Below are positions 6,379 through 10,724 of a DNA stretch of 10,724 nucleotides, piece after piece (the first letter of the stretch is position 1; each line of letters starts with the position of its first letter). The notes beneath the pieces were generated by a model. It did not search any database and had not been told where the DNA came from. It saw only the letters and a program-made list of their open reading frames with translations. Made by a program: the position numbers and the translations under genes. Source of the DNA: Maricaulis sp036231565 (lineage in GTDB: Bacteria; Pseudomonadota; Alphaproteobacteria; Caulobacterales; Maricaulaceae); the NCBI GenBank assembly GCA_036231565.1, contig JAZAHA010000033.1:1-10724 (forward strand), written 5' to 3'.

Positions 6379-6825
6379 ATGCGCGATATTATCCGTGCCG
6401 ATGCCGAACGTCGTTTTGCCAATGCCTGGACGCGCCCTGTCGCTGCTTGGTTTGCGGCCTGCTTTGCCAGCGCTGCGGCCATGGTCGGAAGCTTCGGTAT
6501 GATGGCGCTGGCCGAGGGCGTGCCGAGCGCGCAGGAGGTCGCCGGGTTTGCCGCAGCGATCATCCCCGGGACACTCTATATCGGTGTGTTCATGATCGTG
6601 CTGACGGCCCTGCCGACACTCGCCTTCGCCTGGCTGATGCACAGCCAGGGCTGGAAGAAGATCTATACCAGCGCGCTGCTGGGCGGCGTCACGGGCATTC
6701 TTTGCGTCCAGGTTTTCGGCTTCCCCCTGCAGCACGGCGCCGAATTCGTCCCGCTCATGACCCTGGTCTTTTGCGTCGGCCTGGTCGGCGGCGGGGTCTA
6801 CCGGCTGGTGGCGGGGAAACACTGA
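6379..6825 (+). CDS. Hypothetical four-helix inner-membrane protein
   Basis: This 148-residue protein has a short charged N-terminus (MRDIIRADAERRF) and four hydrophobic spans near residues 22-45, 60-87, 97-117 and 123-143. The only sizeable charged loop is HSQGWKKIY (88-96). It has a strong ribosome site (AAGGGAGG, 6366-6373) five bases before the ATG. No catalytic motif or known family is recognised. It is divergent from the small charged stress-type gene and 70 bp upstream of gltX on the same strand. An inverted repeat (6327-6346) in its promoter region suggests its own regulation. A function cannot be assigned. Confidence 0.82.
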   Translation: MRDIIRADAERRFANAWTRPVAAWFAACFASAAAMVGSFGMMALAEGVPSAQEVAGFAAAIIPGTLYIGVFMIVLTALPTLAFAWLMHSQGWKKIYTSALLGGVTGILCVQVFGFPLQHGAEFVPLMTLVFCVGLVGGGVYRLVAGKH

Positions 6826-6895
6826 ACCCCCGCTTGCCCCGGCGCGCGCGCGGCGCTAAGCCCTGCGGCTCATCTTCGAGCCAAGGCCTGCACCG

Positions 6896-8233
6896 ATGAC
6901 CAAAGTCCGTTTTGCGCCCAGCCCGACCGGCAAGCTTCATGTCGGCAATGTCCGCACCGCGATCTTCAACTATCTGTTCGCGCGCAAGGCGGGCGGGACT
7001 TTCCTGCTGCGCATCGACGACACGGATACGGAACGCTCGACGCAGGCCTATGAGGACGGCATCCGCACTGACCTGACCTGGCTGGGCATCACCTGGGACG
7101 ACACATTCAAGCAGTCCGAGCGCTTCGAGCGCTATGGCGCGGCAGCGGAAAAGCTGAAGGCGAAGGGCCTGCTTTATCCCTGCTACGAGACCGGTGACGA
7201 GCTGGAGCGCAAGCGCCGTCTGCAAATGGCGAACGGCCGTCCGCCGGTCTATGACCGCGCCGCGCTGGAACTGACCGAGGCCGACCGCGCGAAGCTGGAA
7301 GCCGAAGGCCGCAAGCCGCACTGGCGCTTCAAGCTGTCGGGTAATCCGGTGGAATGGGACGATATGGTGCGCGGCCATGTCGCCATCGAGACCTCGTCGC
7401 TGTCCGACCCGATCCTGATCCGTGAGGACGGTTCCTATCTCTACACCCTGCCGAGCGTGGTCGACGATATCGAGGCGGAGATCACCCACATCATCCGCGG
7501 CGAGGACCACACCACGAATTCCGGTGCGCAGATCGAGATCTTCGAGGCGCTGGGCGGTGCTGCCCCCAAATTCGGTCACCAGGCGCTGCTGGTCGGTGCC
7601 GATGGCGGCAAGCTGTCCAAGCGGACCGGTTCGCTGGGGATTGCCGAGCTGCGCGACGAGGAGGGCATCGAGCCGATGGCGATCATGTCGCTCCTCTCCA
7701 AGATCGGCACTTCCGACCCGGTCGACGCCTTCGCCGATATCGACGGCCTGCTCGAAGGCTTCGACCTGGGCAAGCTGTCGCGCTCGCCGGCGCGTTTCGA
7801 TCCCGAAGAGCTCAAGCGGGTGAATGCCAAACTCCTGCACACGCTGCCCTATGCCGAGGCGCAGCCGCGCCTGGCCATGCTGGGTGCCGATGGCGGCGAG
7901 GCCTTCTGGAATGCGGTGCGCCCCAATCTGGAACGGCTGGACGATGCCAAGAGCTGGATGAGGCTGGTCGAGGGACCGGTGACGCCGGTGATCGAGGATG
8001 CCGGCTATGCCGCCGCCGCGGCCGAACACCTGCCGGCCGGCACGCTCACCGAGGCGAGCTGGGGCGAGTGGACGAATGCGCTCAAGGCGGCGACGGGCCG
8101 CAAGGGCAAGGACCTCTTCATGCCGCTGCGCCTGATGCTGACCGGCGAACCGCGCGGCCCGGAAATGGCTGTTCTCCTGCCGCTGTTGGGCCGCGACACA
8201 GTGCTCAAGCGCCTGCAGGGCGAAACGGCCTAG
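6896..8233 (+). CDS. gltX: Glutamyl-tRNA synthetase (short form)
   Basis: This is a 445-residue class I aminoacyl-tRNA synthetase that loads glutamate on tRNA. The N-terminal PSPTGKLHVGN (8-18) holds the HIGH-type ATP motif, KLSKR (239-243) is the KMSKS equivalent, and LRIDDTDTERS (38-48) and RGEDHTTNS (201-209) are the glutamate and tRNA-acceptor site signatures. The helical anticodon-binding domain follows to the end. The cysteine-rich zinc site of some bacterial GluRS enzymes is not present. The size matches the ~445-residue alphaproteobacterial type rather than the ~470-residue form. Several alphaproteobacteria carry two GltX copies and make Gln-tRNA by the GatCAB transamidation route; which copy this is cannot be told from the window. 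The start lacks a strong ribosome site (only AAGG nearby). A repeat element follows the stop. Confidence 0.98.
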   Translation: MTKVRFAPSPTGKLHVGNVRTAIFNYLFARKAGGTFLLRIDDTDTERSTQAYEDGIRTDLTWLGITWDDTFKQSERFERYGAAAEKLKAKGLLYPCYETGDELERKRRLQMANGRPPVYDRAALELTEADRAKLEAEGRKPHWRFKLSGNPVEWDDMVRGHVAIETSSLSDPILIREDGSYLYTLPSVVDDIEAEITHIIRGEDHTTNSGAQIEIFEALGGAAPKFGHQALLVGADGGKLSKRTGSLGIAELRDEEGIEPMAIMSLLSKIGTSDPVDAFADIDGLLEGFDLGKLSRSPARFDPEELKRVNAKLLHTLPYAEAQPRLAMLGADGGEAFWNAVRPNLERLDDAKSWMRLVEGPVTPVIEDAGYAAAAAEHLPAGTLTEASWGEWTNALKAATGRKGKDLFMPLRLMLTGEPRGPEMAVLLPLLGRDTVLKRLQGETA

Positions 8234-8259
8234 GCAGAGCGTTCCCCACGGACGTGTTT

Positions 8260-8411
8260 CTTCCCCACACAGTGGGGAAGTGGGCCGATGCGCAGCATCG
8301 GGTCGAAGGGGCGCGGCCCGCGGCCGCGAAACCGCCGCTGACGCGTCGGCCCCTCCACCACGCCTTCGCCTACAGCTCCGGCGCGGTCCCCCTCCCCACG
8401 CGGTGGGGAGG
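8260..8411. repeat. Complete modular palindromic intergenic repeat (152 bp)
   Basis: The element is bounded by two similar hairpins: CTTCCCCAC (8260-8268), loop ACA, GTGGGGAAG (8272-8280) on the left, and CCTCCCCAC (8391-8399), loop GCG, GTGGGGAGG (8403-8411) on the right. Inside are CCGATGC (8285-8291) with GCATCGG (8295-8301), a GCGGCC-rich palindrome (8313-8327), and a CCGCCGCTGACGCGTCGG block (8332-8349). Its reverse complement lines up box by box with 10580-10724. No open reading frame of its own or target-site duplication was found. It begins 26 bp after the gltX stop and may end transcripts, though no T-run follows. Confidence 0.88.
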
Positions 8412-8527
8412 AAAAGAACGCACAAAAGTCGAGAGTTTCTGTCTTTAAGTCATGTTATCTTGACATTTTCATTTCGAGGTGTCAGGTTTTCATGACAATA
8501 AGTCGTATCAACCTGATGGAGCTTTTC
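8412..8527 (+). promoter_or_regulatory. AT-rich promoter/operator region of the peptide-membrane protein-Xre unit
   Basis: This stretch is clearly more AT-rich than its surroundings. It holds a good -35 box, TTGACA (8460-8465), without a clear -10. Half-sites TGACA (8461-8465), TGTCA (8480-8484) and TGACA (8493-8497) form an inverted pair with an 8-base centre plus a further copy. TTTTCAT occurs at 8466, 8487 and 8523; the first two are 21 bp apart, two helical turns. These would suit cooperative binding by a small dimeric regulator, perhaps the Xre protein encoded downstream. GGAG (8518-8521) is the ribosome site for ATG 8528. Confidence 0.45.
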
Positions 8528-8740
8528 ATGTTGAAGTTCAAACAAGTGTCCCCGGCCATCGGCGCCCTGATTGCCACGGTCACTGCGCTGGTCGCCGTGA
8601 TGGCGGCGGAGGCCCGTGGCGAGGAGGCGATGCAGCCTGCAGCCGCGCGGCCGGATGCTGCTGCCGGATCGGTCGTCATCGACAATGCTCCCGTCTTCGC
8701 CCGCCTGGCCGAAGCCATCAGCTCGGACGGGGTGGAATGA
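8528..8740 (+). CDS. Small exported or membrane-anchored hypothetical peptide (70 aa)
   Basis: The frame gives MLKFKQVSP followed by a hydrophobic stretch (about residues 10-27) and AEARGEEA. That is a typical signal-peptide layout: basic start, hydrophobic core and an A-x-A cleavage site near residue 30. The rest is a short Ala-rich segment ending NAPVFARLAEAISSDGVE, partly amphipathic. ATG 8528 has GGAG six bases upstream; the frame is also open to ATG 8492 (82 aa), whose ribosome site is poorer. Its stop overlaps the start of the next gene (TGATG), so it is likely coupled to the membrane protein. No family is recognised. It could be an uncleaved single-pass membrane peptide instead. Confidence 0.55.
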   Translation: MLKFKQVSPAIGALIATVTALVAVMAAEARGEEAMQPAAARPDAAAGSVVIDNAPVFARLAEAISSDGVE

Positions 8741-9126
8741 TGTCGGCCAACAAGCGCTATACAGTCCATTTCACTCTCGCGATGCTCGCCTACATGCTGG
8801 TCCTGTTCGGCTCGGTCACGGCGATCAATAATGGCGAGCTGTCGGGCTGGTCGGCGGGGCTCGCCTCGCTGACCCCGCTGATCCCGGCCTTCTATGCCCT
8901 CAGGGCCTTCATCGTGCGCATCCGCGAGATGGACGAATACCAGCGGCGGATCGCCACCGAGGCCATCCTGTGGGCCGCCGGCATCGTCGGCTTTGCCAGC
9001 TTCGGCTATGGCTTCCTGGCCGGTGCCGTCGACGTGCCCGAGATCAGCCTGATCTGGGTCTTGCCTGCCCTGGCCGGCGCGTTCGGCGTCGCACAGTGTT
9101 ACCTCTACTGGCGGGAAAACCGGTGA
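8737..9126 (+). CDS. Four-helix membrane protein paired with an Xre regulator
   Basis: This 129-residue protein begins MMSANKRYTVHF and has four membrane spans near residues 11-30, 41-60, 74-97 and 103-124. A conserved-looking cytoplasmic loop, RIREMDEYQRRIATEA (61-76), separates the two hairpins. The two adjacent ATGs (8737 and 8740) are both plausible starts; each overlaps the stop of the upstream peptide gene. The end overlaps the GTG of the Xre gene by four bases (GTGA). Small membrane proteins with a D-E-x-x-R loop next to a short Xre gene are a recurrent pairing in bacteria (DUF2178-like arrangement), in which the membrane protein may sense something or hold the regulator. That role is inference; the family name is a guess from architecture. 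Confidence 0.82.
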   Translation: MMSANKRYTVHFTLAMLAYMLVLFGSVTAINNGELSGWSAGLASLTPLIPAFYALRAFIVRIREMDEYQRRIATEAILWAAGIVGFASFGYGFLAGAVDVPEISLIWVLPALAGAFGVAQCYLYWRENR

Positions 9127-9326
9127 GGAACCGGTTGCGCGTGCTGCGGGCCGAACGCCGCTGGAGCCAGGCCGAGCTGGGCGAGCGGGTCGGTGTGTCG
9201 CGCCAGGCGATCAATGCGGTCGAGACCGGCAAGCACGACCCCTCGCTGACCCTCGCCTTTGCCCTGGCACACGCCTTTGAACTGACAATCGAGGACGTGT
9301 TCGACCCGCATGGCGAGCCGGATTAG
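9123..9326 (+). CDS. Xre-family helix-turn-helix regulator (67 aa, GTG start)
   Basis: This is a minimal Cro/C1-type DNA-binding protein. RLRVLRAERRWSQAELGERV is the first part of the fold, GVSRQAINAVETGKHDP (24-40) contains the recognition helix and the turn that follows it, and FELTIEDVF (52-60) is the usual end of such ~66-residue regulators. It has no sensor or dimer domain beyond the HTH fold. The frame is open upstream, but GTG at 9123-9125 gives the canonical start and overlaps the membrane protein's TGA (GTGA), so translation is coupled. It probably represses its own operon by binding in 8460-8497, and may be controlled by the membrane protein. Confidence 0.93.
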   Translation: MRNRLRVLRAERRWSQAELGERVGVSRQAINAVETGKHDPSLTLAFALAHAFELTIEDVFDPHGEPD

Positions 9327-9537
9327 GGCTATCGCGCCGGATGTGAATGGCAAAATGCACAAGCAGACCTTACTTTTGCCATCGAACATCGCTCATACTG
9401 CAGCTTCGGGAATGGGGGACCCGCGCAGCTTCGGCGGCGCGGGTCTTGCATCCGGTAGAGCAGTCTGACGAAATGCCCGCGCCGGCACGCCATGACAGCC
9501 GGCCATAACACCGCCGGCCGATGACAGGAGGTCCGCC
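9327..9537. other. Structured intergenic gap between xre and the LysM gene
   Basis: No convincing protein gene lies in this 211-bp stretch. It contains a perfect 9-bp inverted repeat, ATGGCAAAA (9347-9355) with TTTTGCCAT (9374-9382), loop 18; a perfect 9-bp hairpin GACCCGCGC (9418-9426) with GCGCGGGTC (9437-9445), loop 10; and a direct repeat GCAGCTTCGG (9400-9409 and 9425-9434), the second copy partly in that loop. The second hairpin may end the xre transcript, though only TT follows. The promoter of the next gene must also be here. AGGAGGT (9526-9532) is the next gene's ribosome site. Confidence 0.5.
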
Positions 9538-10572
9538 ATGACCGCAACGCGGTCGTTCATCATAGCCGCCGTACTCGCCGCCCTGGCGATCGCTGCCGCG
9601 ATGGCCTTCATCATGTACCGGCCTTCTGCCGACCAGAGTGCGCCGCAACAGCCGGCCGAGACCGCTCAGTCCGGCGAGACCGGTGGCGAGCGCGGTACCA
9701 CACCGGCCGCCATGATCGCGCCGCCCGTCTTCGACATCGTGCGCGTCGCGCCCGTCGGCTCTGCCGTCACGGCCGGCCGCGGCGAACCCGGCGCGACGAT
9801 CCAGCTCCTGGCCGATGGCGAACCCCTGACATTCACCGGCGAAGCGGGTGAGCGCACCGATACCCAGACCATCAATGAACGCGGCGAATGGGTGATCATT
9901 CCCGACGAGCCACTGCCCTCGGGCGCGGTCGAGCTGTCCTTGCGCATGGTGGCGCCGGACGGGCGGGAAATGATGTCCGAACAGGTCGTCGTCGTGTCCA
10001 TTCCCGAACAGCGCGGTCCGACGCCGCTGGTCGTTGTGGGCCGTCCCGGCGAAGCCAGCCGCGTCTGGCAATGCCCGTCCTGCCTGGATGCGGAAATGGG
10101 CACGCTGGTGCTGGAAACGGTCGATTATGATTCCACCGGCGCCGTGATCTTCTCCGGCCGCGCCGAGACCGGCACGACTGTCCGCATCTTCGCCAATGGT
10201 GCGCTGGTCGGTGAAACCCAGGTCGGCCGGGATGGCCGCTGGGACATGCAGGCCGGATCGCTCCTGGCGCCGGGTGTCTATGACCTCCAGATCGACCAGG
10301 TCGAACCGGACGGCAATGTCTCCGCCGTGATCGTGCTGCCCTTCGAACGGGTCGCACCGGAAGCGCTTAATCTCGGCCCTGACTCAGTCGTGGTCCAGCC
10401 GGGCAATTCGCTGTGGCGCCTGGCCCGCCGTCTTTATGGCGAAGGCATCCAGTACACGGTGATCTACGAGGCCAATCGCAGCCAGATCCGCGATCCTGAC
10501 CTGATCTATCCCGGCCAGGTCTTCCAGGCCCCGCGCGATGCCGGCGGCGCCGATGGCGAGGGCGACGGGTAA
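9538..10572 (+). CDS. Membrane-anchored Ig-like/LysM domain protein
   Basis: This 344-residue envelope protein has an N-terminal hydrophobic anchor (residues 7-27) followed by a flexible P/Q/G/T-rich linker (28-60). Two beta-rich, bacterial Ig-like segments follow, about 61-155 and 185-270; each carries a G-x-x-x-x-G-T/A-x-V/I-x-I/L pattern and an R-x-G-x-W turn (ERGEWVI, RDGRWDM). A CPSC motif (179-182) sits between them. The C-terminal LysM domain (283-331; VVVQPGNSLWRLARRLYG...YPGQVFQAP) should bind peptidoglycan, so the protein would link the inner membrane to the wall from the periplasmic side. A strong AGGAGGT ribosome site lies five bases before the ATG. This architecture is widespread in alphaproteobacteria; no enzymatic domain is seen. 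It seems monocistronic, with a repeat element following its stop. Confidence 0.93.
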   Translation: MTATRSFIIAAVLAALAIAAAMAFIMYRPSADQSAPQQPAETAQSGETGGERGTTPAAMIAPPVFDIVRVAPVGSAVTAGRGEPGATIQLLADGEPLTFTGEAGERTDTQTINERGEWVIIPDEPLPSGAVELSLRMVAPDGREMMSEQVVVVSIPEQRGPTPLVVVGRPGEASRVWQCPSCLDAEMGTLVLETVDYDSTGAVIFSGRAETGTTVRIFANGALVGETQVGRDGRWDMQAGSLLAPGVYDLQIDQVEPDGNVSAVIVLPFERVAPEALNLGPDSVVVQPGNSLWRLARRLYGEGIQYTVIYEANRSQIRDPDLIYPGQVFQAPRDAGGADGEGDG

Positions 10573-10579
10573 GGATTTT

Positions 10580-10724
10580 CCTCCCCACATCGGGGGGAGG
10601 GGGACCCGCGTAGCGGGGGAGGGGCCGCCGCTATATGCGGCGGAATGGCGGGGCCAAGCGCCAGCGTTTCCCGGCGCTTCGCGCCGCCCCTTCGACCCGA
10701 TGCTGCGCATCGGCCCACGTCCCC
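10580..10724. repeat. Modular palindromic intergenic repeat, inverted copy, cut by the window end
   Basis: Read forward, this copy matches the reverse complement of 8260-8411 in its fixed boxes. It opens with CCTCCCCAC facing GGGGAGG (10580-10600), then GGGGGACC..GCG, GGAGGGGCCG, a hairpin CCGCCGC (10625-10631) with GCGGCGG (10637-10643), a GGCGCTTCGCGCC hairpin (10673-10685), GCCCCTTCGACCC, and GATGC-TGC-GCATC (10699-10711), before the terminal box is cut at the window end. The internal hairpins differ from the other copy while the boxes between them are kept. It starts 8 bp after the stop of the LysM gene. Confidence 0.88.

Noticed and set aside
6755..8425. 556-codon open frame on the minus strand
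   Set aside because: It is antisense to gltX and runs into the repeat element. Its composition is that of a shadow frame.
8492..8527. Earlier ATG (8492) as start of the small exported peptide
   Set aside because: It would put extra residues before a normal signal peptide, its ribosome site is poorly spaced, and it overlaps the probable promoter. It is kept only as an alternative.
9440..9480. Possible tRNA fragment (GGTAGAGCAG-like string)
   Set aside because: No cloverleaf can be drawn and there is no T-arm motif; the resemblance is to a D-arm only.
9347..9508. 53-codon frame starting ATGGCAAAA, and a 17-codon minus-strand frame at 9329-9382 with a C-x-x-C-H motif
   Set aside because: Both start in the arms of the inverted repeat and lack good ribosome sites. 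The structure explains the matching starts better than coding does.
9480..9519. Three GCCGGC copies close together
   Set aside because: Short self-complementary GC strings are frequent by chance in DNA of this composition.

Overview
The window is a GC-rich, densely coded stretch of a bacterial chromosome. I infer an alphaproteobacterium, most likely of the Maricaulis/Hyphomonas/Caulobacter kind. The grounds are a short-form (445 aa) glutamyl-tRNA synthetase, an EcfG-type stress promoter motif (GGAAC-N17-CGTT, specific to alphaproteobacteria), and palindromic GC-rich intergenic repeats of a style common there. No marker gene fixes the genus. Most genes look like housekeeping or ordinary accessory genes. 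I see no phage, transposase, CRISPR array, rRNA or tRNA.

Layout, left to right. Bases 1-62 are the end of a modular palindromic repeat. The HU gene (148-414, minus) follows, with a textbook terminator at 91-120. A small possible membrane protein (621-809, plus) runs into a minus-strand operon read from 3061 down to 796: a DUF3667-like membrane protein with a TTG start, an MDR-family NADP-dependent oxidoreductase, and a PaaI-type hotdog thioesterase coupled to it by a TGATG overlap. Diverging from that operon are a Gfo/Idh/MocA oxidoreductase (3239-4168) and glutamine-dependent NAD+ synthetase nadE (4209-5873). Next come a small, very hydrophilic protein (5912-6208, minus) with a likely general-stress promoter, a divergent four-helix membrane protein (6379-6825) and gltX (6896-8233).

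Downstream of gltX lies a complete 152-bp copy of the repeat. After it is a compact three-gene unit (8528-9326): a small exported peptide, a four-helix membrane protein and a 67-aa Xre-type regulator, joined by stop/start overlaps. A 211-bp gap holding strong inverted repeats precedes a membrane-anchored Ig-like/LysM envelope protein (9538-10572). The window ends inside another repeat copy, in opposite orientation to the one at 8260.

The most interesting points are: (1) the modular repeat family, in which fixed boxes are kept while the hairpins between them are exchanged, found at the 3' side of three genes; (2) the EcfG-type promoter in front of an unrecognised 98-aa hydrophilic protein; (3) the overlapping peptide/membrane protein/Xre cassette with repeated operator-like half-sites upstream; (4) the structured gap 9347-9445, a candidate small RNA or regulatory site. 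The window does not show a clearly new multi-gene system. The Xre cassette and the repeats are the best candidates for something undescribed.
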